Source of the DNA: an uncultured Dorea sp.
GTDB taxonomy: Bacteria > Bacillota > Clostridia > Lachnospirales > Lachnospiraceae
Direction of reading: 5' to 3'
Assembly: GCA_910585725.1 (NCBI GenBank)
Contig: CAJUFA010000008.1
Span: forward strand, 51,813-115,812
DNA: 64,000 nucleotides
Below, one piece after another: positions 8,884-17,941 of this stretch (within the stretch, counting starts at the first letter, position 1; every line of letters starts with the position of its first letter). Made by a program: the position numbers and the translations under genes. The notes under the pieces were generated by a model that was given only the letters and a program-made list of their open reading frames with translations, did no database searches and had not been told where the DNA came from.

Positions 8884-10074
8884 TCATTTATTATTTGTTA
8901 TGCCAGAGAGAAAATCTTCATAAAGCGGGGACATATCTCTAAGCGTCCCTACAATCTCTTTCAGCGAGTCCACAACATAATCTATCTCTTCCTTCGTCGT
9001 TTCTTCACTGAGAGTCAGTCTCAGAGAACCATGGGCGATCTCATGCGGCAGCCCGATGGCAAGCAGCACATGGGAGGGATCCAGTGAACCGGAAGTACAC
9101 GCCGAACCGCTGGAAGCACAGATACCCTTCCCGTCCAGCATGATCAGCAAAGACTCTCCCTCTACAAACTGAAAACTTAAATTCACATTATTCGGCAGCC
9201 TGTCCGTCTTATGGCCGTTCAGCCTGCAATAAGGAATCTCCTCCATGACACGCTCGATCAGATAATCCCTGAGTCTGCTTTCCTTTTCAATCCGCTCTTC
9301 CATCGTAGAAGCCGCGCGTTTTACAGCCGCTCCTAATCCTACGATCCCCGGAACATTCTCTGTTCCTGCACGGCGCTTGCGTTCCTGCGCTCCGCCATGT
9401 ACGAATGAACGGATCTTAACTCCTTTGCGGATATATAAGAAACCGATGCCCTTCGGTCCGTTCAGCTTATGTCCGCTGGCGCTGAGCATATCGATGTTAC
9501 ATTCGTCCACATTAATCGGTATCTGCCCAAATGCCTGGACCGCGTCCGTATGGAAGATGATTCCACGCTTATGGGCAATCTCTCCCACCTCCTTGATCGG
9601 CTGTATCGTCCCAATCTCATTATTGGCAAACATGACGGATATCAGAATCGTCGTCGGACGTATCGCGCTTTCAAGTTCCTTCAAACTGATCTTTCCTTCT
9701 TCATCCACATTCAGATACGTAATCTCGAAGCCTCTCCTCTCCAGATATTCCGCCGTATGAAGAATCGCGTGATGCTCGATCTTCGTCGTAATAATATGAT
9801 TCCCTTTATCCGCATACGCCTCTGCCGCCGCTTTTAACGCCCAATTATCCGACTCCGAACCTCCTGCCGTAAAGTAAATCTCATTACTCTTCGCTCCTAA
9901 TACACCGGCGATAACGTCTCTCTGCACGCTGATCACTTCCTTATTCCCCGACGCAAAACTATAGACGCTGGATGGATTCCCGAACTTCTCCGTAAAATAT
10001 GGAAGCATCGCATCCACTACCTCAGGCGCTGTCTTCGTCGTCGCCGCATTGTCCAAATATATCAATTTCTTCAT
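8884..10074 (-). CDS. nifS: Cysteine desulfurase, NifS/IscS type
   Basis: This 396-residue PLP enzyme takes sulfur from cysteine for Fe-S clusters and for MnmA. It begins IYLDNAATTK; the PLP lysine lies in SASGHKLNGPKG near residue 205, and the catalytic Cys loop is GKGICASSGSACTSGS near residue 325. The SGSACT loop is the long mobile form typical of IscS/NifS. It follows the Rrf2 regulator by 49 bp. Confidence 0.96.
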   Translation of the reverse strand: MKKLIYLDNAATTKTAPEVVDAMLPYFTEKFGNPSSVYSFASGNKEVISVQRDVIAGVLGAKSNEIYFTAGGSESDNWALKAAAEAYADKGNHIITTKIEHHAILHTAEYLERRGFEITYLNVDEEGKISLKELESAIRPTTILISVMFANNEIGTIQPIKEVGEIAHKRGIIFHTDAVQAFGQIPINVDECNIDMLSASGHKLNGPKGIGFLYIRKGVKIRSFVHGGAQERKRRAGTENVPGIVGLGAAVKRAASTMEERIEKESRLRDYLIERVMEEIPYCRLNGHKTDRLPNNVNLSFQFVEGESLLIMLDGKGICASSGSACTSGSLDPSHVLLAIGLPHEIAHGSLRLTLSEETTKEEIDYVVDSLKEIVGTLRDMSPLYEDFLSGITNNK

Positions 10075-10123
10075 ATGTCTTCTCCTCCGTCACTGTTTTA
10101 TCTATAAATAATATTCTTTTCTA

Positions 10124-10582
10124 TTAAACGTTGCATCTGGGATTCTCTAATTCTCCTTCAGGGTTCATCACCCTGCTCTCTCTCACCAGCTCGTCCAGCA
10201 TCATCTTGTCCACCGTCTCATTGATACTGTCGTTGATCTTCTGCCATACATACTTCGTCACGCAGCCGTCTGCCGCCATACACCCTTCCTCTGAATAGAA
10301 CGCCGCGCATTTAACCGGCTCAAGGCTTCCCTCCAGCGCCCGCAGCACGTCTCCAACAGAGATCTCTCCCGAACTTCTTGTCAGCACATATCCGCCTGAC
10401 GCGCCCCGGATGCTGCGCACAAGCCCCGCTTTCCTGAGAAGCCCCATCAATTGCTCCAGATACCGCTCCGAGATACCCTGACGCGCCGCGATACTATTAA
10501 TCGAAACCGGGTCCTCCTCGCTGTATCTGGCAAGATCAATCATTGCCCGAAGCCCGTATCTTCCCTTCGTAGAAAGTTTCAC
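10124..10582 (-). CDS. iscR: Rrf2/IscR-family Fe-S responsive regulator
   Basis: This 152-residue regulator starts with GTG (AAGAAGGTGAG upstream). It has the Rrf2 winged-helix start KLSTKGRYGLRAMIDLA, a recognition region ISERYLEQLM, a wing GASGGYVL, and three clustered cysteines (KCAAFYSEEGC and DGC) that match the cluster ligands of IscR. As first gene of iscR-nifS-nifU-mnmA it probably represses its own operon when Fe-S supply is sufficient, through the palindrome at 10605-10621. Confidence 0.93.
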   Translation of the reverse strand: MKLSTKGRYGLRAMIDLARYSEEDPVSINSIAARQGISERYLEQLMGLLRKAGLVRSIRGASGGYVLTRSSGEISVGDVLRALEGSLEPVKCAAFYSEEGCMAADGCVTKYVWQKINDSINETVDKMMLDELVRESRVMNPEGELENPRCNV

Positions 10583-10604
10583 TTACTCACCTTCTTCTTT
10601 AATC

Positions 10605-10621
10605 CCTAGTAAACTGCTAGG
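10605..10621. promoter_or_regulatory. Rrf2/IscR operator palindrome
   Basis: The inverted repeat CCTAG-TAAACTG-CTAGG lies between the iscR promoter and the iscR start, just past the expected transcription start. Its position and symmetry fit autorepression by the adjacent regulator. Confidence 0.7.
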
Positions 10622-10635
10622 ATATTTTCAATGAT

Positions 10636-10664
10636 AGAATAGCACCGCTTTTTTGTTCTGTCAA
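10636..10664 (-). promoter_or_regulatory. Predicted sigma-A promoter of the iscR operon
   Basis: On the minus strand TTGACA (10659-10664) and TATTCT (10636-10641) are 17 bp apart. The start site falls about 10 bp before the Rrf2-type palindrome. Confidence 0.8.
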
Positions 10665-10726
10665 GTCCCTATCCGGAATATGTTTTAATAAATGTAAACA
10701 GTAAATATCAACAACAGGAGTTTATT

Positions 10727-12061
10727 ATGTCTCGAAAACACACAATTATCAAAGGGACTTTTATCTTAACGCTGACCGGATTCGCCACCCGGTTCATGGG
10801 ATTCTTCTATCGTATCTTCCTAAGCCATACCTTCGGCGAAGAAGGCGTAGGCTTGTATCAGCTTATATTCCCGGTCTATGCCCTCTGTTTTTCATTGACG
10901 TCGGCAGGAATAGAGCTTGCCCTGTCACGCTGCGTAGCGGCGCGTACAACCCAGGGGAAACATAGAGAGGCAAAGGAATTACTTTATACCAGCCTTATTC
11001 TCTCCGTTGCACTGTCTGTCTTCGTTACCCTATTTTTACAAAAATACGCCGTATTCATATCCGAACATTTTTTACAGGAACCACGCTGCTCCGAATTACT
11101 CATCATTCTTTCTTATACCTTTCCGCTCGCATCGATACATAGTTGTATCTGCGGTTATTATTTTGGCCTTAAGAAAACAGGTGTTCCGGCTATATCCCAG
11201 TTTTTGGAACAAAGCGCGCGGACCCTGGGGGTCTTTCTGCTCTATTTATACGGTGTCAGACACGGAATCCGGTTCGGCATTTCCATTGCTGTAGCCGGTT
11301 TAGTCGCAGGCGAATGTATATCTTCCCTCTTCGCCTTGCGCGCTCTGCTTGGCAGAAGACACGGCAGATTCTTATCGCAGATACCTCTTCGCAAGTATCT
11401 CATACATAACCGGGAACTGCTCTCTCTCTCGATTCCGCTGACCGCAAGCCGCGTCCTTTTGAATCTTCTTCAAAGTATCGAGGCTGTGTCTATTCCGGTG
11501 CAATTACAGAGCCACGGAATGACTCTGTCTCAGTCTCTCGGCGCTTACGGTATATTAACAGGTATGGCCCTGCCTTGTATCCTCTTTCCTTCCGCCATTA
11601 CAAATTCTGTATCCACCATGCTTCTTCCTACGGTAGCCGAGATACAGACGCTTAAACGCAGCCGTGAATTATCAGAATTGATACACAAGGTAACCTATTC
11701 CTGCATCTTTCTCGGTAGTATCTGCTGTGTCAGTCTGCTGAGTTTTGGAAAATGGATCGGCGCCGTCCTGTTTCACAGTCCAATGGCCGGGAACTACATC
11801 ATTACTCTCGCCTGGATGTGCCCGTTCTTATATACGAACAATACTCTGATCAGTACGATAAACGGAATCGGTAAGACAACTCTTTCCTTTTTCATAAATT
11901 CCGCAAGCCTTGGAATCCGGATCGCCAGCGTCTTCTTCCTGATTCCTCTTCTGGGTATCAAGGGGTACCTATGGGGACTGCTAGCCAGCCAGGTCTTCGT
12001 CTTCCTGTTCTGTCTGGCATACTTGGAATATTATCTGCGTTGTACTAGACAGAACCAATAA
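10727..12061 (+). CDS. Polysaccharide/lipid II flippase-like membrane protein (MATE/MurJ superfamily, SpoVB-like)
   Basis: This 444-residue protein is almost entirely hydrophobic, with about 12 membrane segments. It has an N-terminal GTFILTLTGFATRFMGF and FGEEGVGLYQLIFP, typical of the SpoVB/MVF branch that flips lipid-linked peptidoglycan or polysaccharide precursors. An ACAGGAG site precedes the ATG. It diverges from iscR and is followed after about 40 bp by a lipoprotein gene. SpoVB itself is usually about 520 residues, so this is a shorter relative whose role in cortex synthesis is a guess. Confidence 0.85.
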   Translation: MSRKHTIIKGTFILTLTGFATRFMGFFYRIFLSHTFGEEGVGLYQLIFPVYALCFSLTSAGIELALSRCVAARTTQGKHREAKELLYTSLILSVALSVFVTLFLQKYAVFISEHFLQEPRCSELLIILSYTFPLASIHSCICGYYFGLKKTGVPAISQFLEQSARTLGVFLLYLYGVRHGIRFGISIAVAGLVAGECISSLFALRALLGRRHGRFLSQIPLRKYLIHNRELLSLSIPLTASRVLLNLLQSIEAVSIPVQLQSHGMTLSQSLGAYGILTGMALPCILFPSAITNSVSTMLLPTVAEIQTLKRSRELSELIHKVTYSCIFLGSICCVSLLSFGKWIGAVLFHSPMAGNYIITLAWMCPFLYTNNTLISTINGIGKTTLSFFINSASLGIRIASVFFLIPLLGIKGYLWGLLASQVFVFLFCLAYLEYYLRCTRQNQ

Positions 12062-12102
12062 AATCCTTTAAAATATCATAAATGGAAGGAGGTTTTTCTG
12101 AA

Positions 12103-12852
12103 ATGCGAAAGAAAAAAATACTGACATTACTTTTGATTCTATGTACCATTACCTTCTTAAACACTGGATGCCAGAGAGTTATGATACAGGGAGATTTCTC
12201 AGGGCCCGTTGTAAAAGCCGCCAAAATCCCGGCGAAAGAGGCGCCTGCCGTTGCTCTCCCCTCCGTCACGGACCCGAACCTCTTCATTCAATGCCAAAAA
12301 GACGGGAATGTGAGCGATGAAATCGTAGAGATCGTGAATCAACAGCTATCTATTCTTCCGGCGAATCTGCGCAATGCATTCACCGAAGACGGATGGTCAA
12401 TCTATGTTACAGATATAAACATCAACCAGACTTATTACGGAGGTCAGTACGCCAGCGTCATGGCTACGACAAACTATGAGGAGCAGCGAATCCTGGTGGA
12501 GTCAAGACAGGACGCCGCTTACGAATCTCCCATTCATGAAATCGGACACTGGTTTGATTACTATGTTGGTTTTCCCTCATACACGGAAGAATTTGCTTCC
12601 GTGTATTCTGCGGAAAGCGGAATTTTTACCCGTTCTTACGATTCCTTCTGCGTAACCAGTGCACCGGAGCTCTTCGCCGAAGGTTTCTGGCAGTATATCA
12701 TCGATCCGAACAGACTCAAATCCATAAGCCCCGGACTATACCAGTTCATACATAATCAATACTGCCAATTATGCTTACGGATCGCCGCAAGCATGACGAT
12801 GAACGCTCAAAGCGTCTTTAAAAACAATTCCATAATAATCGGATTGACATAG
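12103..12852 (+). CDS. Secreted lipoprotein with ATLF/PPEP-like metalloprotease domain
   Basis: Starting at the second ATG (12103), which has AAGGAGG upstream, gives 249 residues. A lipobox LNTGC at about residue 22 follows a hydrophobic signal, so the protein should be anchored outside the cell. HEIGHWFDYYVG (residues 145-149 are HEIGH) and the downstream PELFAEGFW (Glu near 193) match the HExxH plus downstream Glu zinc site of the anthrax lethal factor/Pro-Pro endopeptidase group. The substrate is unknown. Its 3' end overlaps the convergent spoIIM gene by 46 bp. Confidence 0.75.
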   Translation: MRKKKILTLLLILCTITFLNTGCQRVMIQGDFSGPVVKAAKIPAKEAPAVALPSVTDPNLFIQCQKDGNVSDEIVEIVNQQLSILPANLRNAFTEDGWSIYVTDININQTYYGGQYASVMATTNYEEQRILVESRQDAAYESPIHEIGHWFDYYVGFPSYTEEFASVYSAESGIFTRSYDSFCVTSAPELFAEGFWQYIIDPNRLKSISPGLYQFIHNQYCQLCLRIAASMTMNAQSVFKNNSIIIGLT

Positions 12853-13346
12853 CACTCCAACAGGATTCCTACGGCAAGAAACAATCCCATACTAACCATC
12901 TTGGACAGATTCCATTTCGATTCCGGATAAGTAAAAAGGTACCACAAAAGTATCAGATATCCTGCTATGTAGAATACAAAATGCGGCGTAAGAGCGATCA
13001 GACATAAGACGAGTCCTTTGATTCCCATCTTAAGGACTGCGGCCGTCATGATCATTCCGCCGCAGAAGCCTGTCCATATCAAGAATCCCGCCACCACTCC
13101 TCTGCGAAGCTTCGTACAGCAGAGCGCCGCCGCCAACGCCGCCGGCACAATCCGTATCCTTGCAACATACCACAGATATTCCGGCATGTTGACCTCTGCC
13201 TGACTATACTGATTCAAGAAGAATTCGTTAAAAATCCCCATTGACATAATATAATCTTTGGACATCAGATTGGCATAGATAATTCCAACAAAAAAACCCA
13301 ACATACAAAACAGAACCAGATATCTCTTGTTCTCCTGTATCTTCAC
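12807..13346 (-). CDS. spoIIM: Stage II sporulation protein M-like membrane protein
   Basis: The preferred start is GTG at 13346, with AAGGGAGGAATT upstream, giving 179 residues with about five membrane segments and the SpoIIM-like GFFVGIIYANL near the N terminus. In B. subtilis SpoIIM works with SpoIID and SpoIIP to thin septal peptidoglycan for engulfment. Adjacency to a Nudix ADP-ribose pyrophosphatase gene is common for clostridial spoIIM. Low sequence conservation keeps this short of certain. Confidence 0.8.
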   Translation of the reverse strand: MKIQENKRYLVLFCMLGFFVGIIYANLMSKDYIMSMGIFNEFFLNQYSQAEVNMPEYLWYVARIRIVPAALAAALCCTKLRRGVVAGFLIWTGFCGGMIMTAAVLKMGIKGLVLCLIALTPHFVFYIAGYLILLWYLFTYPESKWNLSKMVSMGLFLAVGILLECYVNPIIMELFLKTL

Positions 13347-13420
13347 AATAATTCCTCCCTTTGTCAAGATACTTCATTATATGCCGGGCAAATTATTTTA
13401 TTCTCTCATATCATTCAAAA

Positions 13421-13966
13421 TTATTTTACATGAACGTAGCGGGATTCGTAGGCAAGGATTGCGGCGATTGTCTTTGAATCTTCAATCTTTCCTGAGAATA
13501 TCATTTCTTTCAACTCATTAAGAGAGTAGGATTTCACATCCACATACTCGCCTTCATCCAAATGTTGATGTGAGGAAATCAGATCTCTTGCGACAAAGAT
13601 CTCTATCCTCTCGTTACAGAAAGCAACCGTCGTACGCAGCGAAAGCAGTTTCTCCATATTCTCCGACCGATATCCTGTCTCTTCCTCCAATTCTCTGCGC
13701 GCGCAGTCTATTCCCGGTTCTTTCGGTTTATCTAACTTTCCCGCCGGAATCTCCAATGTTTCCCGCTCCAATGCATTACGGTACTGACGAACCATCAGAA
13801 TTCTTCCGTCATCCATAACCGGCACGACGGCCGCCGCCCCATTATGATGGATAAAATCCCATTCCGCCGTATTTCCATTGGCAAATTCCATATGATCCTT
13901 GTATACTTCCAGAATAGTTCCCTGATAAACCAGTTCTCTCCCGACACGCCTTACTTCATCACTCAT
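13421..13966 (-). CDS. Nudix hydrolase, probable ADP-ribose pyrophosphatase
   Basis: This 181-residue enzyme would cleave ADP-ribose or related sugar nucleotides. The Nudix box runs from AGKLDKPKE through ARRELEEETGY, with one extra residue in its first loop compared with the consensus, and is preceded by VRQYRNALERETLEIPAGK, as in the NudF group. It is upstream of spoIIM on the same strand, about 75 bp from its start. Confidence 0.9.
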   Translation of the reverse strand: MSDEVRRVGRELVYQGTILEVYKDHMEFANGNTAEWDFIHHNGAAAVVPVMDDGRILMVRQYRNALERETLEIPAGKLDKPKEPGIDCARRELEEETGYRSENMEKLLSLRTTVAFCNERIEIFVARDLISSHQHLDEGEYVDVKSYSLNELKEMIFSGKIEDSKTIAAILAYESRYVHVK

Positions 13967-14066
13967 ATCATATCTCCACCTTTCTTTCTTGTCTATCTTG
14001 TTATACCATACTTTTCACCCGTCGGGAACCCTTAAAAGAAATCCTTAAAACAGGCCGAAACCCATT

Positions 14067-15380
14067 TCACAGAAAGCATATCTGCATTCCGGCAACAAAA
14101 GAATCCCCCAATCCGATGGTAGTCGCCGGTTTTTCCATATATCTTGACGGAACCAGTACAACCTTATATGCAGAATGATAACTTTCCAACTCCTTCGCAA
14201 ATGCAAGCCCCGTCCTGCTTAATTCAAGCTTCAGCGTCTCCCTGCAATCCGACACGCTTCCGTATCTGCCTGTCCTTGCCCTCGTCCCTGATACCAGATT
14301 ACCAAGGGTAAGCCCCTGCTCTATGTCCGTTCCCGGCATATCCTTCCCGAAGTAAAGCGCATAATCCTTACTGTGGACGACAAAGCCGTGTACCGGATAT
14401 ACCTCTATTAATTCCTCAAGCCCCTTAAGAATCGACTCCAGGCTGTCCTTGTTCACCGAACACCCTTGGGTTCTGGTCAGATCTATAAGTTCTTCTTCAT
14501 TCATTCCCATGATATCGATCACTTCTGCCAATGTCTGATAAGTGTACTCCCGTATCTCATTATTAATAAAGTGCGCGCTCTCAAAATAAATCCTACAGTC
14601 CGGGTTATTTTCTTTGACAGACTTATAATGTACAGTCAGCCTCTCTAATCTCTCCTGCATAATCCTATGGTCCGTGACTGCGTTAAAGCCCGAGATATCA
14701 TAAGAACACACGTCTCTTGCATTCTTCTCACAATATACAAGAAACTCCTCTTCCACCGGCAATATCTTATGAACCGTATCATATCCCATGATCAGGCGGT
14801 TTGAAAGCCCGACCTTGTATTCTTTCCCGAATACTCTGATTACATCATCCTTCGTAAACTGCACGATAAAGTGGCACAGCGCATCTTTTCCTGAGACGCA
14901 AGTCTCCACCGGCGCCCTCCTGCCATGCTTTACGGTCTCGATCCGTATGCCGGACATCTGCCGGATCACGTCCCCGGAACAATCTGTAATGTGTACCAAT
15001 ACTGGAATCCCCATACTGCCCAACGCGGCCGCTCCCTGGGCGCAGGTTCCCCCCAGCCCGTACTCCACATCAAAATATTCCGTCAAAACATCTATTACTT
15101 TACGCGAAACTATATCCACCTCGCCGCCTAATCCATGAATCACAAAGTAACTCAATATACGCGCCAAATCTTCCTCACTTGCGATCTCATCTCCTTCTCG
15201 AAAAGAAGGCTCTTCCTTAAGATATTCCGCAAGAAATCTGTTGAAGTTCTCACAATTCCATCTGACAAGGACGTCAAGATTACTGGCATAAGCCAGTACC
15301 ACACGCCTGTCAGTCTCTTCACATCTCCGGATCTTATCCGGAATCAATTGAAGATATTCCTGATACCGGTCTATATACAT
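14067..15380 (-). CDS. ADP-dependent glucokinase/phosphofructokinase family sugar kinase
   Basis: This 437-residue protein resembles the ADP-PFK/GK family, which phosphorylates sugars using ADP rather than ATP and is best known from archaea. The C-terminal GLGDSFVAG contains the catalytic Asp of the ribokinase-like fold, and the N-terminal YASNLDVLVRW matches the family's sugar-binding start. It ends the arabinoside cluster, 103 bp after an aldolase gene. A kinase making a sugar bisphosphate for that aldolase, such as fructose 1,6-bisphosphate, would fit. The true sugar is not shown by sequence. Confidence 0.8.
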   Translation of the reverse strand: MYIDRYQEYLQLIPDKIRRCEETDRRVVLAYASNLDVLVRWNCENFNRFLAEYLKEEPSFREGDEIASEEDLARILSYFVIHGLGGEVDIVSRKVIDVLTEYFDVEYGLGGTCAQGAAALGSMGIPVLVHITDCSGDVIRQMSGIRIETVKHGRRAPVETCVSGKDALCHFIVQFTKDDVIRVFGKEYKVGLSNRLIMGYDTVHKILPVEEEFLVYCEKNARDVCSYDISGFNAVTDHRIMQERLERLTVHYKSVKENNPDCRIYFESAHFINNEIREYTYQTLAEVIDIMGMNEEELIDLTRTQGCSVNKDSLESILKGLEELIEVYPVHGFVVHSKDYALYFGKDMPGTDIEQGLTLGNLVSGTRARTGRYGSVSDCRETLKLELSRTGLAFAKELESYHSAYKVVLVPSRYMEKPATTIGLGDSFVAGMQICFL

Positions 15381-15439
15381 AGATTTACTCCTCCTGGAAT
15401 CTACCTAAACATTCATTCGCCGCTTCACGGCAAAATATA

Positions 15440-15476
15440 TCCCGGCAAGACGCCGCTATCGAAACATCTGCCGGGA
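15440..15476 (-). other. Intercistronic hairpin between aldolase and ADP-dependent kinase genes
   Basis: Perfect 8-bp arms TCCCGGCA/TGCCGGGA flank a 21-nt loop, without a proper T-run. It may stabilise the upstream messenger or limit read-through. Confidence 0.5.
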
Positions 15477-15483
15477 AACTGCC

Positions 15484-16353
15484 TTAAACTAACAATGTAT
15501 AATATTTCGCCTTATCATCATCCTGGAAAAGTCTGATCTTCTCCGCAACAACTTCATTCATTGCTTTCACACTGTCCGGATATAACTCGAAGGGTTCTCT
15601 GATCTTCGGATCCTTAAGTGTAATACGAAGTCTCTGATAGAGGGCGTCCTTAATATCCGACGAGATATTGATCTTATTAATACCTCTCTTCACAGCCTCT
15701 GCAATCTCGGAATCCGCATTCCCGGATCCTCCGTGCAGAACCAACGGAACCGAAACCCTGCTCTTGATCTCAGAGAGCAGGTCCTGACGGAGTTCCGGTT
15801 TCATCCCTGCCGGATAGATCCCGTGCGCGGTGCCGATGGCAATCGCCAGCGCGTCGCATCCCGTCTCTTCTACGAAACGTACCGCATCGTCCGGATTCGT
15901 ATAGATGATGGAATCTGTACCCCCTTCCGTATCTCCGTCCGTAGTCCCGATCGTCCCAAGCTCGCCTTCCACAGACACACCCAACGGATGCGCCAGTTCA
16001 CATACCTTCTTTGTAATTGCGACATTCTCTTCGAAAGGAAGTGAAGACGCGTCGATCATAACCGAAGTAAACCCGGCGCGAATGGCTTTAACAATCGGAT
16101 CCCAGTCGCTATGGTCAAGATGGATACAAACCGGAAGTTTGGATTTATTCGCCCTGTCGATACACATCTTGATAAAACTCTCGCCCTGGAATGCCAGTTC
16201 ATTCGGATGAATAGCTAAGATCACGGGCGCGTTCAGTTCTTCACAGGTATCCATGACACCGTTTAAGATCTGCCCTGTACCGATGTTAAATGCCGGTATG
16301 GCAAAATTATGCTCATTCGCTGCTTTTAGAATCTCCTTCATGTTCAGTAACAT
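15484..16353 (-). CDS. Class II (zinc) ketose-bisphosphate aldolase
   Basis: From the ATG at 16353 (AAGGAG 9 nt upstream) the protein has 289 residues. Zinc and substrate motifs are visible: HLDHSDWD, EGELGTIG, GTAHGIYP and LHGGSGN, the pattern of fructose/tagatose-bisphosphate aldolases. It lies 40-60 bp downstream of the arabinofuranosidase gene and next to an ADP-dependent sugar kinase. Specificity (fructose or tagatose bisphosphate) cannot be told by eye. Confidence 0.9.
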   Translation of the reverse strand: MLLNMKEILKAANEHNFAIPAFNIGTGQILNGVMDTCEELNAPVILAIHPNELAFQGESFIKMCIDRANKSKLPVCIHLDHSDWDPIVKAIRAGFTSVMIDASSLPFEENVAITKKVCELAHPLGVSVEGELGTIGTTDGDTEGGTDSIIYTNPDDAVRFVEETGCDALAIAIGTAHGIYPAGMKPELRQDLLSEIKSRVSVPLVLHGGSGNADSEIAEAVKRGINKINISSDIKDALYQRLRITLKDPKIREPFELYPDSVKAMNEVVAEKIRLFQDDDKAKYYTLLV

Positions 16354-16399
16354 ATCCATAGTCTCCTTTTTATACTAGTTCTCAATATATTCACTCTAA

Positions 16400-17914
16400 T
16401 TATTTCCCCAGGCGGATCACATTCCAGGACGCTTTCTTTAGCATGCTGGTCATGCAGCCTCCGTCTAACTTAGAACGATCCGTTCCCTTCGGACACACAA
16501 CCTCTTTCCCTGCGGCATTGCAGATCTTCAGATCATCATTCTCAAGAACGATATGTTCAAGAACCTTATAACCTTCGAATCCTCTGACATCCGATACTAA
16601 CTCAATATCTTCTTTAATATTACGATTTACCGCGAAAATCGTCAGTTCATCCTTCTCTTCATGATATACCGCGACACTGTCTACATCTGTGACGCTGTCG
16701 TGCTGTGAAGTATCATGTACGGGACTGTAAAGTACAGGCTGCAGAACGATTCCCCGTCCGTATCTGGACGCGTGCATGAACGGATAAAAGATCGTCTGCT
16801 TCCATGCCGCGCCGCCGCCCTGTTCTGTCATAATCGGAGCGATTACATTCACCAACTGGGCAAGACAGGCCATCTTCACTCTGTCCGCATGTTTCATAAG
16901 CGTAATCAGCATCAGCCCTACCAATAGCGCGTCTTCAAAAGTATAGATGTCTTCCAGAAGAGCCGGAGCTTTCTGCCATGGAGAATTCTCCGTAATATCC
17001 AGTTCCTGTGCTTTCGAATGGAACCACACATTCCACTCGTCAAAGCTTAAGTTAATATTCTTCCTGCCCCGCTTCTTCGCCTTCACATAATCACAGATCG
17101 CGATCACAGAACGGATAAATTCATCCATATCATCCGATTTTGCCAGAAAATCTTCTGTGTCGTCCGCTTCATTTCCATAATACTGATGCAGAGAAACATA
17201 ATCCACATGATCGTATGTACACTCCAGCGTCTTAGACTCCCATTTGCCGAATGTCGGCATTTCAAGATTAGAACTGCCGCAAGATACCAGCTCAATGGAT
17301 GGATCGATCAGTTTCATCGCTTTTGCGGTCTCTTCCGCAAGCCTTCCATATTCGTCCATCGTCTTATGTCCAAGCTGCCACGGACCGTCCATCTCATTGC
17401 CGAGACACCATACTTTGATATTATGCGGCTCTTTCACGCCATGGGAGATCCGCATGTCGCTGTACTTTGTTCCCTGGGGATGATTACAATACTCCAGAAG
17501 ATTACATGCGTCGGCAATTCCTCTCGTCCCAAGATTCACCGCCATCATCATCTCGGAATCTGCTTTCTTGATCCACCTGGCAAATTCATTAACCCCAATC
17601 GCATTAGGTTCCAGTGTTCTCCATGCCAGATCTAATCTTCCCGGCCGGTCTTCCACCGGACCTACGCTATCCTCCCAGACAAAATCAGAGACAAAATTCC
17701 CGCCCGGATACCTGACAATCGGGACATCGATCTCTTTCACCATATCTATAACATCTTTCCTGAAACCGTCCTCGTCGGACATAGGGTTTCCCGGCTGATA
17801 GATTCCGTCATACACGGCGCGGCCAAGATGTTCGATAAAAGAGCCATAGATTCTCTTATCCACTTCCCCGATCTTAAAATCTTTATCTACAATTAACTTT
17901 GCTTGTTTTGCCAT
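16400..17914 (-). CDS. abfA: Alpha-L-arabinofuranosidase, GH51
   Basis: From the ATG at 17914 (AGGAGG 9 nt upstream) this is a 504-residue cytoplasmic glycosidase without a signal peptide. It begins near DKRIYGSFIEHLGRAVYDG; the acid/base Glu is in WCLGNEMDGPWQ and the nucleophile Glu in LSFDEWNVW. GH51 enzymes release arabinose from arabinan or arabinoxylan oligosaccharides. It sits downstream of a sugar importer that would bring in such oligomers. Confidence 0.95.
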   Translation of the reverse strand: MAKQAKLIVDKDFKIGEVDKRIYGSFIEHLGRAVYDGIYQPGNPMSDEDGFRKDVIDMVKEIDVPIVRYPGGNFVSDFVWEDSVGPVEDRPGRLDLAWRTLEPNAIGVNEFARWIKKADSEMMMAVNLGTRGIADACNLLEYCNHPQGTKYSDMRISHGVKEPHNIKVWCLGNEMDGPWQLGHKTMDEYGRLAEETAKAMKLIDPSIELVSCGSSNLEMPTFGKWESKTLECTYDHVDYVSLHQYYGNEADDTEDFLAKSDDMDEFIRSVIAICDYVKAKKRGRKNINLSFDEWNVWFHSKAQELDITENSPWQKAPALLEDIYTFEDALLVGLMLITLMKHADRVKMACLAQLVNVIAPIMTEQGGGAAWKQTIFYPFMHASRYGRGIVLQPVLYSPVHDTSQHDSVTDVDSVAVYHEEKDELTIFAVNRNIKEDIELVSDVRGFEGYKVLEHIVLENDDLKICNAAGKEVVCPKGTDRSKLDGGCMTSMLKKASWNVIRLGK

Positions 17915-17941
17915 TTTTAACATACCTCCTATTGACTTTCA

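Noticed and set aside
12045..12287. Minus-strand open frame over the start of the metalloprotease gene
   Set aside because: It is antisense to a gene with a lipobox, a strong ribosome binding site and a zinc motif, and has no recognisable features itself.
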